A stretch of 64,000 bases of DNA, from assembly GCA_910587655.1 (NCBI GenBank), contig CAJUND010000002.1, forward strand, positions 1 to 64,000. The letters run 5' to 3'. Positions within the stretch are counted from its first letter, which is position 1, and each line of letters opens with the position of its first letter. The stretch comes from an uncultured Agathobacter sp. GTDB lineage: Bacteria > Bacillota > Clostridia > Lachnospirales > Lachnospiraceae. The notes beneath the pieces were generated by a model. That model saw only the letters and a list, made by a program, of their open reading frames with translations. It searched no databases and had not been told where the DNA came from. The position numbers and the translations under genes are program-made. Below, in pieces: positions 52,669 through 62,531 of this stretch.

Positions 52669-53508
52669 ATGAATTACCAGTGGTATCCGGGGCATATGAC
52701 GAAGGCAAAGCGCCAGATGAAGGAAGACATCAAACTGATTGATATTGTTATCGAACTGGTGGATGCGAGAATACCGTTTAGCAGCAGGAATCCGGATATT
52801 GACGAACTTGGAAAAAATAAATACCGGATGATTTTAATGAATAAAGCAGACCTTGCGGATAAAGAGGCAACGGATGAATGGGCGTCATACTTTAAAAAAC
52901 AGGGATATTATGTGGTAAGCCTGGACGCCAGAAAACGAAACGGAATGAAATTCATTACGGACATGATTATGGAGGCATGCCGGGAAAAAATCGAGCGCGA
53001 CAAAAAACGTGGAATTAAAAACCGTCCGGTCCGTGCCATGGTGGTCGGGATTCCGAATGTCGGCAAATCCACGTTTATCAATTCCTATGCCGGAAAAGCA
53101 TGTGCAAAAACCGGCAACCGTCCCGGAGTAACCAAGGGAAAGCAGTGGATCAGGCTGCATAAGGATGTGGAGCTTCTGGATACGCCCGGTATTCTCTGGC
53201 CGAAATTTGAGGACCAGAGTGTAGGGCAGCGGCTGGCGTTTATCGGCTCCATGAACGATGAAATACTGAATACGGATGAACTGGCAGTACAGCTGATTGG
53301 TTTTTTAAAGGAACAGTATCCGCGTACCCTCACAGAGCGTTACCAGGTTGGCACAGACGGCACGGAAGCGGATATACTTCTGGAAATAGCAAAGGTCCGT
53401 AACTGTGTGTCAAAAGGAAATGAGCTGGATTACGGCAAAGCCGCCGCATTGTTAATTGATGATTTCAGAAGCGGCAGGCTTGGGAGGATTACACTGGAGA
53501 GACCATAA
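52669..53508 (+). CDS. rbgA: Ribosome biogenesis GTPase RbgA (YlqF)
   Basis: A 279-residue circularly permuted GTPase needed for late 50S assembly. It begins NYQWYPGHMTKAKRQM, the conserved start of the family. The order of G motifs is permuted: G4 MNKAD comes first, then G1 GIPNVGKST and G3 DTPG. A C-terminal RNA-binding region (YGKAAALLIDDFRSGRLG) follows. The ATG at 52669 is chosen from this conserved N-terminus; the frame opens at a TTG 26 codons earlier. Confidence 0.95.
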   Translation: MNYQWYPGHMTKAKRQMKEDIKLIDIVIELVDARIPFSSRNPDIDELGKNKYRMILMNKADLADKEATDEWASYFKKQGYYVVSLDARKRNGMKFITDMIMEACREKIERDKKRGIKNRPVRAMVVGIPNVGKSTFINSYAGKACAKTGNRPGVTKGKQWIRLHKDVELLDTPGILWPKFEDQSVGQRLAFIGSMNDEILNTDELAVQLIGFLKEQYPRTLTERYQVGTDGTEADILLEIAKVRNCVSKGNELDYGKAAALLIDDFRSGRLGRITLERP

Positions 53509-53530
53509 AGTAAAGCTGTGGGTATGACAT

Positions 53531-54295
53531 ATGATAAGTGAAAAAAAGATAAGCGAAATTAAGGCAGAGCTGTCAGAATGTCCGGATGAAAAGCTTCCGG
53601 AATTTATCAGCTTCCACGAAAAAGATGAACGCGCAGGGGCAAAGAAGCTTGTGGAAACTGCAGGGAAGCGGTATGAAAGGCTTCTTGCAGAAAAGGCGCG
53701 TACCGAAACATTAAAGAAATACGAAAAAGAGTACGATAATTATACATATATATGTGGAATTGACGAAGTGGGCAGGGGACCGCTTGCGGGTCCGGTCGTG
53801 GCTGCCGCTGTGATTCTGCCGAAGGACTGCGGGATTGTAGGCATTAATGATTCCAAAAAGCTTTCCGCCAAAAAACGGGAGGAACTATACGAAATCATTA
53901 TGGAGCAGGCAGTTTCCACGGGAATCGGTATGGCAGGACCGGAAAGGATTGATGAAATCAATATCCTGCAGGCGACTTACGAGGCAATGCGCGAAGCGGT
54001 TGGAAAGCTTTCCCGGACACCGGATTTGCTGTTAAATGATGCGGTAACAATTCCGGGACTGTCCATGAAGCAGGTGCCGATTATCAAAGGGGATGCAAAA
54101 AGCATTTCCATTGGTGCGGCGTCTATTATTGCAAAGGTCACCAGGGACCGGATGATGGAAGCTTATGAGGACATTTATCCGCAGTACCATTTTGCCGGCA
54201 ACAAAGGCTATGGAAGTGCAGAGCATATCCAGGCGCTGAAACAGTTCGGTCCGACACCGATTCACAGAAGATCGTTCATCAAAAATTTTCAATAA
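53531..54295 (+). CDS. rnhB: Ribonuclease HII
   Basis: A 254-residue enzyme that cleaves RNA of RNA-DNA hybrids and embedded ribonucleotides. The catalytic core has CGIDEVGRGPLAGPVV (first acidic residues), NDSKKLSAKKRE and GDAKSISIGAASIIAKVTRD. The extra 70-residue helical N-terminal domain is typical of Firmicutes RnhB. It is followed by the ylqG/ylqH-like pair, as in Bacillus. Confidence 0.96.
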   Translation: MISEKKISEIKAELSECPDEKLPEFISFHEKDERAGAKKLVETAGKRYERLLAEKARTETLKKYEKEYDNYTYICGIDEVGRGPLAGPVVAAAVILPKDCGIVGINDSKKLSAKKREELYEIIMEQAVSTGIGMAGPERIDEINILQATYEAMREAVGKLSRTPDLLLNDAVTIPGLSMKQVPIIKGDAKSISIGAASIIAKVTRDRMMEAYEDIYPQYHFAGNKGYGSAEHIQALKQFGPTPIHRRSFIKNFQ

Positions 54296-54324
54296 AATAT
54301 CAGAATAAAAAGGGGGTAATGACT

Positions 54325-56130
54325 GTGCAGATTTCAGACTGGATGGGACAGTACCGGCAGACGAAAACGCCGGAACAGGGCAAACAGGCAAAAATCACCG
54401 GAACAAAAGGTGTGGAAAATCTGGCGTCCTCCCTGCGTTCCCTGACAAAAGGAAATATATTCGAGGGAACGGTCAGCTCCATGAAAAACGGGAGGGTGAC
54501 GCTCGCGCTTTCGAGCGGACAGCAGATCAGTGCGCGTGTGGATGGAAAGGTTTCCATTAACGTGGGGGAATCCATGTTTTTTCAGGTGAAATCAAACGAT
54601 GGCGTCCAGATTGCCATCCGTCCGTTTGTTTTGGACGGCACGAGCGGTAATTATACGCTGATGCAGGCGCTTACGGCGGCGGGGCTTCCCACAGAACCGG
54701 ATTACCTTTCCATGGTGAACCGCATGATGCAGGAACAGATGCCGATTGACAAGGGGAGCTTAAACCAGATGGCAAGGATTGTAAACGCCAATCCTGATAT
54801 TGATGTGCAGACCATTGTGCAGTTAAACAAGCTGGGAATTCTGGTTACAAGGGAAAATGCCGTACAGTTTGAAAATTATCTGACAGACCGGCAGGCAATC
54901 ACGGCGGAGCTTGACAGCTTTATGGAGGAGCTTCCAAAGGCGCTTGCAGCCAAAGAGCTTCCGGTGGGGCAGATGCGCGGGATGGGCAAGGAAGTGCTTT
55001 CCATCCTGACGGAAAACCTTCCGGATATTCCGCAGGATGCCGCTTTGCAGGATGCCGTTTTGCGGGATGCCGTTTTGCGGGATGCCGTTTTGCGGGAGCC
55101 GTTTACGCAGCAGCCGGGGGAAACAGACACACTTGTGGATGCGCTGAAGGCAGCAGTGACGGCAGAGACCGCAGGGGCGGCGGAAGCTGCAGAAGCAGCC
55201 GGGGCGGCAGAAGAAGTCAGGGCGGCGGAAACAGCACAGACTGCAAAAGGTGCACAGGCAGAACATGCGGCAGTGGAAACGGACCGGATGCAGAACCTGC
55301 CAAGGCCGCAGATTCCCCATACGCTTGGGGCGCTCTTTGATGATGTGCAGCTGAAAGAATTAAACCAGATGATCGGGAAGCTTCTGGGAATCGAGGAAAC
55401 GGCATATGGCAGGGACAGCGGGGCAGCGGAGGTTTTAAAGGACCTGCAGCAGGTTCTGGGAGACCATTTTTTTATGGAGAGAGAACCGCTTCACAGACTG
55501 TTTTCCTCGAAACAGTTTGCAGCCCTGCTTAAGGATTCCATGGAGCAGCAGTGGTTAATCAGTCCGAAGGAACTTTCCGAAAAGCCGGAAATACGGCAGC
55601 TTTATGAGCGTCTGGACAACCAGATGCAGCGGCTTATGCATGCCGTGGGCCCGGCAGGTCATGAGAATACCAGTTTTGCACAGGCTGCTTCTGATATCCG
55701 CGGAAACTTGGAATTTATGAACCAGATTAACCAGATTTACACTTATGTACAGATTCCTCTTAAAATGTCCGGGCAGAATGCAAGCGGGGAGCTTTATGTC
55801 TATACGAACAAGAAAAACCTTGCCGAAAAAGACGGGGAATTAAGCGCATTTCTTCATCTGGATATGAAAAGCCTGGGACCTACGGATGTGTCAGTGCGTC
55901 TTCTGGGACATAACCTGGAAACAAACTTTTACCTGGAAAGTGACGAGGCATACGCCGTCATCGAGAAAAATATCCCGGTACTGGAGGCAAAGCTGGCAAA
56001 AAAAGGCTATCACTGCAAAACAACTGTTATCAACGAAAAAAAGCATGTAAATTTTGTAGAGGATTTTCTGAAAAAAGACCAGCCGTCGGCAGGAAAGCTG
56101 CACAGGTATTCCTTTGATATGAGGGCATAG
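54325..56130 (+). CDS. FliK C-terminal-domain-like protein (YlqG-type)
   Basis: About 601 residues. The C-terminal 150 residues (TYVQIPLKMSGQNASGELYV, then LHLDMKSLGPTDVSVRLLG and YHCKTTVI) resemble the FliK hook-length control C-terminal domain. The centre carries a four-fold DA(A/V)L(Q/R) repeat and an Ala/Glu-rich low-complexity stretch (about 55153-55275), consistent with a flexible ruler-like region. The start is GTG 54325 (GGGGG eight bases upstream) or ATG 54319. It forms a gene pair with an FlhB-C-like protein; no flagellar gene is present in the window. Function unknown outside flagella. Confidence 0.75.
   Translation: MQISDWMGQYRQTKTPEQGKQAKITGTKGVENLASSLRSLTKGNIFEGTVSSMKNGRVTLALSSGQQISARVDGKVSINVGESMFFQVKSNDGVQIAIRPFVLDGTSGNYTLMQALTAAGLPTEPDYLSMVNRMMQEQMPIDKGSLNQMARIVNANPDIDVQTIVQLNKLGILVTRENAVQFENYLTDRQAITAELDSFMEELPKALAAKELPVGQMRGMGKEVLSILTENLPDIPQDAALQDAVLRDAVLRDAVLREPFTQQPGETDTLVDALKAAVTAETAGAAEAAEAAGAAEEVRAAETAQTAKGAQAEHAAVETDRMQNLPRPQIPHTLGALFDDVQLKELNQMIGKLLGIEETAYGRDSGAAEVLKDLQQVLGDHFFMEREPLHRLFSSKQFAALLKDSMEQQWLISPKELSEKPEIRQLYERLDNQMQRLMHAVGPAGHENTSFAQAASDIRGNLEFMNQINQIYTYVQIPLKMSGQNASGELYVYTNKKNLAEKDGELSAFLHLDMKSLGPTDVSVRLLGHNLETNFYLESDEAYAVIEKNIPVLEAKLAKKGYHCKTTVINEKKHVNFVEDFLKKDQPSAGKLHRYSFDMRA
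55035..55094 (+). repeat. 15-base tandem repeat (four units)
   Basis: GGATGCCGTTTTGCG repeats four times (the first copy differs at two bases), in frame, encoding DA(A/V)L(Q/R) units. Such repeats change copy number by slippage without breaking the frame. Confidence 0.9.
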
Positions 56131-56132
56131 AT

Positions 56133-56501
56133 ATGGCAGATAATAATTTTAAACCTTACCAGTTTGGTAAAATTACAGGGGGAACACAAAAAGGCGGCGT
56201 AAAAAAAGGGACAGAAGATAAAACGGCTGTGGCAATTGCCTATGAGCCGGGCGAGGCGGCGCCGAAAATTCTTGCGACCGGTAAAGGAAAAGTTGCAGAA
56301 AAAATAATAGAAACGGCAAAAGAAAATGATGTTCCCACCTATCAGGACAACCAGCTTGCAGACACCCTTTCCAGACTGCAGATTGGGGACATGATTCCGC
56401 CGGAGCTGTATGAAGCAGTTGCAGAGATTCTGGTGTTTGTGGACGATATGGACCGCCTGAAATCCAAGGTGGATATGGCAAGGAACGGGGGACGTTCATG
56501 A
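56133..56501 (+). CDS. FlhB C-terminal-domain-like protein (YlqH/EscU family)
   Basis: A 122-residue soluble protein matching only the cytoplasmic C-terminal domain of FlhB/YscU export-switch proteins: AVAIAYEPGEAAPKILATGKG, VAEKIIETAKENDVP and IPPELYEAVAEILVFV. The autocleavage NPTH motif is absent (TEDKTAVAIAY at that place), and there is no membrane part. It starts three bases after the FliK-like gene. In flagella, FliK-C contacts FlhB-C to switch export substrates, so the two proteins may interact. Confidence 0.88.
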   Translation: MADNNFKPYQFGKITGGTQKGGVKKGTEDKTAVAIAYEPGEAAPKILATGKGKVAEKIIETAKENDVPTYQDNQLADTLSRLQIGDMIPPELYEAVAEILVFVDDMDRLKSKVDMARNGGRS

Positions 56502-56845
56502 ACAAACGGCAGGTGGGAGCGGTCCGGGAAGCGGAAGCGGCGGCATATCTGTCCGAAAACGGCTATCAGGTTCTGGAAATGAACTTCCGCTGCCGGACAG
56601 GCGAAATTGACATAATTGCAAAGGACGGGGAATACCTCTGTTTTGTAGAAGTCAAATTCCGTTCCGGGACGGACTATGGTTCGCCGTTTGAAGCTGTCAC
56701 ATATAAAAAACAGCAGAAGATTATCCGTGTGGCGCAGTATTATATGCAGGTACACGGTTATACAGCGGATACCGCGTGCCGTTTTGATGTGGTGGCAGTG
56801 GAAAAAACCAAGATTACACTTCTTAAGAATGCTTTTGGAATTTAG
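56498..56845 (+). CDS. yraN: YraN/UPF0102 family putative endonuclease
   Basis: A 115-residue protein of the restriction-endonuclease-like UPF0102 family. The nuclease core is GEIDIIAKDGEYLCFVEVKF with the D-ExK type acidic residues. Its cellular role is not established. The start overlaps the previous stop by 4 bases (ATGA). Commonly found near rnhB in bacteria. Confidence 0.93.
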   Translation: MNKRQVGAVREAEAAAYLSENGYQVLEMNFRCRTGEIDIIAKDGEYLCFVEVKFRSGTDYGSPFEAVTYKKQQKIIRVAQYYMQVHGYTADTACRFDVVAVEKTKITLLKNAFGI

Positions 56846-56864
56846 ACATTTGCAGGAGAAATTT

Positions 56865-57728
56865 ATGATGGATTTTAAGAAAAAAGACAGCCGGCAGGTA
56901 CTTGAAGTCAGGGAGGGGAATATTCCGCTCCTTTCTTATCCCCTTCTGGAGAAAACCGGGATTGTGGAACACGGGTTTACCACACGCTGCGGCGGTGTGA
57001 GCAAAGGATGTTTTGAGAGCCTGAACCTAAGTTTTTCCAGGGGGGATGACCCCGGGGCAGTGACAGAAAATTTTAAACGGGCTGCCGGGGCATTCGGCTG
57101 CAGCATTTCTGATATTGTATGCTCCGACCAGACCCATACCACAAATGTGATGCGTGTGGACCGTTCGTTTGCGGGCATGGGGGTTACCAGGGAAAAAACA
57201 TATCAGGATATTGACGGACTGATTACCAATGAGCGTGGACTGCTGCTGGCGACCTTTTATGCAGACTGTGTTCCGCTTTTTTTTGTGGATCCTGTACATC
57301 ACGCCATCGGACTTTCCCATTCCGGCTGGCGGGGAACCGTGGAACGGATGGGGGCGGTCACGCTTATGGCGATGTATATGGAGTTTGGCACCATGCCGGA
57401 GGACGTTTATGCGGCAGTGGGACCGTCCATCTGCCAGGACTGCTATGAAGTCAGTGAGGATGTCATGGAAGCCTTCAGCCGGGAATTTAAAGGGCATGAG
57501 AAGGAAATACTGGTATCAAAGGGAAACGGAAAATACCAGCTCGATTTATGGAAAAGCAATGAAATCGTATTACGGGAGGCAGGCATTACAGAAGGGCATC
57601 TTGCCGTGACAAATATCTGCACCTGCTGTAACCACAGTCTTTTGTTTTCCCACAGGGCAAGTCATGGAAAACGCGGAAACCTGGGGGCGTTTCTGATGCT
57701 GCGGGATTCAGGGGCCGCAGGTTTATAA
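56865..57728 (+). CDS. pgeF: Purine nucleoside phosphorylase/deaminase of the multicopper-laccase-fold family (PgeF/YfiH)
   Basis: A 287-residue DUF152/LACC1-type protein. Motifs are EHGFTTRCGGVSKG, DQTHTTNV, FYADCVPLFF, HSGWRGTVERMG and CCNHSLLFSHR, carrying His and Cys of the active site. Homologues phosphorolyse purine nucleosides and also affect peptidoglycan precursor fidelity. The ATG at 56865 follows AGGAG; the frame open from 56676 overlaps yraN and is rejected as coding. Confidence 0.92.
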   Translation: MMDFKKKDSRQVLEVREGNIPLLSYPLLEKTGIVEHGFTTRCGGVSKGCFESLNLSFSRGDDPGAVTENFKRAAGAFGCSISDIVCSDQTHTTNVMRVDRSFAGMGVTREKTYQDIDGLITNERGLLLATFYADCVPLFFVDPVHHAIGLSHSGWRGTVERMGAVTLMAMYMEFGTMPEDVYAAVGPSICQDCYEVSEDVMEAFSREFKGHEKEILVSKGNGKYQLDLWKSNEIVLREAGITEGHLAVTNICTCCNHSLLFSHRASHGKRGNLGAFLMLRDSGAAGL

Positions 57729-57844
57729 AGATTAAGAATTTCATAAGAAATAATTACACAGTTATTAAATTCCTGTACCTGAATCTATGTTAAACTATGT
57801 AATATTCTCCCTGAGGGGAATACTGCCAGATAGGAGGAACTGTT

Positions 57845-58216
57845 TTGATTCAGCCGGGTTACAGGGATGCGAGACCGATCTATGAACAGATAAAAGACGG
57901 AATCCGCAAAATGATTTTATCAAATGCCATAACAGAAAACGAGAAGCTGCCGCCGGTGCGCCAGCTGGCATTAAAGCTTGCAGTCAATCCGGCTGTGGTG
58001 GAACGTGCATACTGCGGACTGGAGGAGGGCGGTTACATTTATGCCGTGGAACAAACAGGGGAATATGCAGTTTCCGCTGCCGCAGGATGCAGAAAGCAGA
58101 AACTGCTGGATAACTTTGACTGCGTGGTTCTGGAACTTCTTGGGCTGTCCGCAGCGGCAGATGAGCTGGCGACGCGCGTACATACACTGGCAAATGCGGC
58201 GGATACTACAGATTAA
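57845..58216 (+). CDS. GntR-family transcriptional regulator (YtrA-like)
   Basis: A 123-residue regulator. It begins IYEQIKDGIRKMILSNAI with a winged helix-turn-helix (LPPVRQLALKLAVNPAVVERAYCGLEEGGYIY, residues about 37-66) and a short dimerisation tail, the YtrA subclass of GntR. The start is TTG behind TAGGAGG. It is followed at 11 bases by an ABC ATPase and permease, which it probably represses until an inducer such as cell-wall stress appears. Confidence 0.9.
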   Translation: MIQPGYRDARPIYEQIKDGIRKMILSNAITENEKLPPVRQLALKLAVNPAVVERAYCGLEEGGYIYAVEQTGEYAVSAAAGCRKQKLLDNFDCVVLELLGLSAAADELATRVHTLANAADTTD

Positions 58217-58227
58217 GGAGAAAAAAC

Positions 58228-59133
58228 TTGATTGAAGTAAATAATCTGATAAAGAAATTTGATGCATTCTGCGCGCTTTCCGGTGTAAACATGCAGGTGG
58301 AAAAGGGAGCGGTTTACGGTCTGGTAGGGCCGAACGGAGCTGGAAAATCCACACTGATCCGCCATCTGACCGGTGTTTACAGACAGGATGCAGGAGAGAT
58401 TTTTATTGACGGCGAACCGGTTTATGAAAACCGGAAAATTAAGGCGGAAATTTCATGCATCCCGGATAATCCGTTTTATTTTCTCCAGGCGGACACGCTG
58501 GAAATGATGCGTTTCTACAAAGGAATTTATCCCGCTTTTGATGAAAAGAAGTTTTACAGGATGCAGGAATTTTATCCGGAAATAGATATCAAACGCAATA
58601 TCCGCAAGCTCTCAAAAGGGATGCAGAAGCAGGTGGCGTTCTGGCTTTCCATCTGCTGCCAGCCGAAGCTTCTCGTGCTGGATGAGCCGCTGGACGGACT
58701 GGACCCGGTGATGCGCCGGCAGATCTGGAGCATTCTGATGGCGGAGGTTGCAGAAAACCAGATGACAGTACTGGTGTCTTCGCATAATTTAAGGGAGCTG
58801 GAGGATGTATGCGACCACGTGGGGATTATGAACCACGGAAAAATCATACTGGAGCGTTCGCTGATGGAACTGCAGGGGAATATCAGTAAAATCCAGGTGG
58901 CATGTCCGACTGGAATGCCCAAGCTGTCACAGGATTTTGAGGTGCTTCACATGTCCAATATCGGACGGGTTTATACGCTTATCGTCAAGGGCAGTCCGAA
59001 GGAGGCGCAGAGGGCGCTGATGGCGGATGAAAACATGGCGGTTGTTGTGGATGTTCTCCCGCTGACGCTGGAGGAAATTTTTATCTATGAAATGGGAGGC
59101 CTGGGTTATGAGGTCAAAGACATCCTTTATTAA
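58228..59133 (+). CDS. ABC transporter ATP-binding protein (YtrB-like)
   Basis: A 301-residue ABC ATPase. Walker A GPNGAGKST is near residues 34-42, the signature LSKGMQKQ is a GM variant near residue 129, and Walker B LLVLDEPLDGLDP near 147-159 is followed by the H-loop SSHN. The start is TTG behind AAGGAG. The 3' end overlaps the permease gene by 26 bases, so the two form one exporter. Confidence 0.93.
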   Translation: MIEVNNLIKKFDAFCALSGVNMQVEKGAVYGLVGPNGAGKSTLIRHLTGVYRQDAGEIFIDGEPVYENRKIKAEISCIPDNPFYFLQADTLEMMRFYKGIYPAFDEKKFYRMQEFYPEIDIKRNIRKLSKGMQKQVAFWLSICCQPKLLVLDEPLDGLDPVMRRQIWSILMAEVAENQMTVLVSSHNLRELEDVCDHVGIMNHGKIILERSLMELQGNISKIQVACPTGMPKLSQDFEVLHMSNIGRVYTLIVKGSPKEAQRALMADENMAVVVDVLPLTLEEIFIYEMGGLGYEVKDILY

Positions 59134-61018
59134 TAAAACGGTTTTTAAAAAAAATATGATGCTCTACTGGCCGCTTGTCGTCTGTTACCTGGTTTACGGA
59201 ATTGTCAAAGTTCCGGGAACGCTGTGGATGGGAATCCGGCAGCAGGCGTCAGCTGGATATGCAGAATGCCTGACGGGCAGCCTGAATCTGGAATCAGATT
59301 TTTATGCCGCTGCCGTTATGGCGCTGATTAGCGGAATGCTGCTGTTTGGTTATCTTTTTAAGGCAGAGAGTGCAAATATGATGCACGCGCTTCCGGTTAC
59401 CAGGACAGAGCTTTTTTTTACCAATGTATTCAGCGGGTTTTTCTTTCTGTTTGTACCGCAGATACTTGTCTTTCTTGTTACAATGCTGGTAAGCCTTTCA
59501 CACAGGATTACACAGGTGCAGTATATCGGTATCTGGCTGCTTTCCGTGATGGGCGTTTCGTTTTTTCTGTTTGCAGTTGTCTGCTTTTGTGCGGCGTTTA
59601 CCGGACAGCTGTTTGCGTTACCGGTCTATTTTGTTGTGGTAAACTTTCTGGCGCTTGGGATTTCAACCGGCGTGCGTGCCGTGATTTCATTTCTGGGATA
59701 CGGAATCAGCTATAGTGCGACTCCGGAAGTTGTTCTTCTGCGGGTTCTTTCGCCGTTTGATTATCTGTGCAGCCATGTAAGCATCCGTGCTTATTATGCG
59801 GTTAATGAAAAGGGGGAATACGTTGTTTCTGCAATCCGTTATACCGGCGGAAATGTGGTGCTTGGATACCTGTTCGCCGCATGCATTCTCTATCTGCTGG
59901 CATGGTACGGCTATAAAAAACGCAGGCTGGAAAGCGCGGGAGACCTTCTGACGTTCCAGTGGGTGAAGCCGGTCTTCCGCTGGGGCGTCGGTGTCTGCAT
60001 CGGCTATATGGCTGCCGCACTTCTTGCGGATTTTCTGCAGGTCGTATTTATTCCGGTTACCGAGATTCTGTTTTATGTGCTGGTAAACCTGTTTGCGTTC
60101 CTTGGATTTTTTATTGCGGAAATGTTTGTGCAGAAATCCTTCCGTGTTTTTACCAGAAAGAGGTTTCAGGAGTACGGACTGTTTTTTGCCTTTACCCTGG
60201 TAAGTTTCGCCGGCCTGCTGCTGACTTCCCGTCTGATGGAGCAGAACATTCCAAAGGAGGAACAGATTGCCGGTGCATATATTGAAATGAATTGTCCGGT
60301 TCAGTTTCTGGGGGACGATATCAGAAAAGTAACGGATTTACATAAGGAGCTGACAAGGAATAAAAAAGACTTCCGTTATGCGGAAAGCCTGGAGAATGAT
60401 GCATCGGTATATATTTCCTACCGTCTGAAAAACGGGAAGTACATTTACCGTGAGTATCTGCTGCCTGCAGGTCTGGAAGAAAGCGTCCGGATATCCGAAA
60501 AAATTTATGAATATGAGATACAGCCGGAAAATTATATGCGGTATCTGGTTGGGTCAGATTACGCAGAAGTATCTGACATAACTGAGGTAAATATTGGCGG
60601 TCTGGATGAGGCAGGAGGATATGCCCATACAGTAAGAGGGGAAAAGGCAAAACGGATTTACCAGGCGCTTCTTATGGACATAAAGGCGAAAACTGTGCAG
60701 AAATACAATATCTGCAATTTTCTTGTGTGTCCGTTTGAGGAGTGGCAGCAGTATCCCACAGCAGCCATGTCCGTGGAATTTAAGCATTCGGACAAAGACT
60801 GGAAAAGCGTTTATGACCAGATGGATACATGGAATGCCGGGAGAAATACCGAATATTCAGGCGGTATGGAATCCGCTTCGGAAGTGGATGATAAAACCAG
60901 CGAATACCTGTATCTGGATTTTGGGGAGGACTGTGAGAACCTGATTCAGGCGCTGGTAGCTGAAAAGGTCATTGAGAGTGCCGATGAGCTGGATTTTTGC
61001 GCGGATTCGTATGAATAA
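59108..61018 (+). CDS. ABC-2-type transporter membrane protein
   Basis: A 636-residue protein with about nine membrane helices in the first 350 residues (for example [38 protein letters not shown], the ALPVTR motif of this permease type). A large extracytoplasmic C-terminal domain of about 250 residues follows (from about residue 385), which may bind substrate or cell-wall ligand. The ATG at 59108 follows GGGAGG; an in-frame ATG at 59087 is less likely. Partner of the preceding ATPase; substrate unknown, antibiotic or stress response is plausible from the operon type. Confidence 0.85.
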   Translation: MRSKTSFINKTVFKKNMMLYWPLVVCYLVYGIVKVPGTLWMGIRQQASAGYAECLTGSLNLESDFYAAAVMALISGMLLFGYLFKAESANMMHALPVTRTELFFTNVFSGFFFLFVPQILVFLVTMLVSLSHRITQVQYIGIWLLSVMGVSFFLFAVVCFCAAFTGQLFALPVYFVVVNFLALGISTGVRAVISFLGYGISYSATPEVVLLRVLSPFDYLCSHVSIRAYYAVNEKGEYVVSAIRYTGGNVVLGYLFAACILYLLAWYGYKKRRLESAGDLLTFQWVKPVFRWGVGVCIGYMAAALLADFLQVVFIPVTEILFYVLVNLFAFLGFFIAEMFVQKSFRVFTRKRFQEYGLFFAFTLVSFAGLLLTSRLMEQNIPKEEQIAGAYIEMNCPVQFLGDDIRKVTDLHKELTRNKKDFRYAESLENDASVYISYRLKNGKYIYREYLLPAGLEESVRISEKIYEYEIQPENYMRYLVGSDYAEVSDITEVNIGGLDEAGGYAHTVRGEKAKRIYQALLMDIKAKTVQKYNICNFLVCPFEEWQQYPTAAMSVEFKHSDKDWKSVYDQMDTWNAGRNTEYSGGMESASEVDDKTSEYLYLDFGEDCENLIQALVAEKVIESADELDFCADSYE

Positions 61019-61059
61019 ATACAGATGGACTTTACAAGTTCCCCGTATTATTGTAAAAT

Positions 61060-61088
61060 CAAGCAGGGTAGTACCTGCTTGTTTTTTT
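61060..61088 (+). terminator. Terminator after the ABC transporter operon
   Basis: CAAGCAGG and CCTGCTTG (8-bp stem, 6-base loop) followed by T7. Confidence 0.88.
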
Positions 61089-61144
61089 ATGAGCAGCAAC
61101 ATGCAAAGGAAGTCTGCCGCTAAAGCGGCGCATGGGGCGCGCGG

Positions 61145-61181
61145 CGAGCAGGGGAAGATGAATCTTCCCTGCTCGATTTTT
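61145..61181 (+). terminator. Second terminator-like hairpin in the der leader
   Basis: CGAGCAGGGGAAGAT pairs with ATCTTCCCTGCTCG (one bulged G), tiny loop, then ATTTTTAA. It ends 25 bases before der, so it could attenuate der expression or back up the terminator at 61060. Confidence 0.6.
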
Positions 61182-61205
61182 AAATCACAGGAAGAGAGGA
61201 AAGCG

Positions 61206-62531
61206 ATGAGCAGACCAGTAGTGGCGGTTGTAGGCCGCCCGAATGTAGGAAAGTCCACACTGTTTAACAGACTGGCGGGAGAACGCATTTCAATTGTGCA
61301 GGATACGCCGGGCGTTACCAGGGACCGTATTTATGCGGAGGTGGACTGGAACGGTTATAGTTTTACCATGATTGATACCGGGGGAATCGAACCGGACAGT
61401 GGGGATATTATTCTTTCCCAGATGCGTGAGCAGGCTGAAATTGCAATTGCATCCGCCGATGTCATTATGTTTATCACGGATGTGAAACAGGGGCTGCAGG
61501 ATGCGGATTCCAAGGTCTGTGACATGCTGCGCCGTTCCAGGAAACCGGTGGTTCTTGTTGTCAACAAAGTGGACAGCTTTGAAAAATACATGCCGGATGT
61601 TTATGAATTTTATAACCTGGGAATCGGGGAGCCTTATCCTGTTTCGGCGGCGTCCATGCTGGGACTCGGCGATATGCTTGATGAGGTGGTAAAATATTTT
61701 CCGGAGGAAGCGAAGGAAGAAGAATCGGACGAGCGTCCGAAGATTGCGATTGTGGGAAAACCAAATGTGGGCAAGTCCTCCCTCATCAATAAACTGGCGG
61801 GAGAGGACCGCGTGATTGTGTCGGATATTGCAGGAACAACAAGGGATGCGATTGATACTGACATTAAATACCATGGACAGGAATATGTATTTATAGATAC
61901 TGCCGGCCTCAGAAGAAAGAACAAGATAAAAGAAGAAATTGAAAGATACAGTATTATCCGTGCGGTGACAGCGGTGGAGCGCGCCGATGTGGTTATTATT
62001 GTCATTGACGCTGTAGAAGGCGTGACTGAGCAGGACGCCAAAATCGCCGGAATTGCGCATGACAGGGGAAAGGGAATTATCATTGCCGTAAACAAATGGG
62101 ATGCCATCGAAAAAGATAATTCCACCATGAAAAAACACACGGAACGAATCCGCCAGGTGTTAAGCTTTATGCCGTATGCAGAAATTTTATTTATTTCCGC
62201 TAAATCAGGACAGAGATTAAACAAAATATTTGAAATGATTGACCTTGTAATTGAAAACAGTACCATGCGTGTGGCAACCGGGGTTCTCAATGAAATCATT
62301 ACAGAAGCGGTCGCCATGCAGCAGCCGCCGACGGACAAGGGAAGAAGCCTGCGCATTTATTATGCGACGCAGGTTTCCGTGAAGCCGCCGACCTTTGTGT
62401 TTTTTGTTAATGACAGGAGTCTGATGCATTTTTCCTATACCAGGTATCTGGAGAACCGGCTCAGGGATACCTTTGGGTTCCGGGGAACGGCATTAAAATT
62501 TATTGCACGTGAACGAAAGGAGGACAGGTAA
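61206..62531 (+). CDS. der: Ribosome biogenesis GTPase Der (EngA)
   Basis: A 441-residue protein with two tandem G domains (GRPNVGKST near residue 10 and GKPNVGKSS near residue 185, each with its DTxG and NKxD motifs) and a C-terminal KH-like domain. It is required for 50S subunit maturation. The ATG at 61206 follows GAGAGGAAAG; the frame is open 78 codons upstream but that part crosses two hairpins and lacks conservation features. plsY overlaps the stop by one base. Confidence 0.97.
   Translation: MSRPVVAVVGRPNVGKSTLFNRLAGERISIVQDTPGVTRDRIYAEVDWNGYSFTMIDTGGIEPDSGDIILSQMREQAEIAIASADVIMFITDVKQGLQDADSKVCDMLRRSRKPVVLVVNKVDSFEKYMPDVYEFYNLGIGEPYPVSAASMLGLGDMLDEVVKYFPEEAKEEESDERPKIAIVGKPNVGKSSLINKLAGEDRVIVSDIAGTTRDAIDTDIKYHGQEYVFIDTAGLRRKNKIKEEIERYSIIRAVTAVERADVVIIVIDAVEGVTEQDAKIAGIAHDRGKGIIIAVNKWDAIEKDNSTMKKHTERIRQVLSFMPYAEILFISAKSGQRLNKIFEMIDLVIENSTMRVATGVLNEIITEAVAMQQPPTDKGRSLRIYYATQVSVKPPTFVFFVNDRSLMHFSYTRYLENRLRDTFGFRGTALKFIARERKEDR

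Noticed and set aside
56676..56864. N-terminal extension of PgeF
   Set aside because: Out-of-frame overlap with yraN; AGGAG precedes the ATG at 56865.
60972..61205. N-terminal extension of Der
   Set aside because: Crosses two terminator hairpins, lacks Der conservation, and a good ribosome site precedes the ATG at 61206.
61290..62138. 282-residue open frame antisense to der
   Set aside because: Opposite two G domains of Der; no ribosome site or domain.
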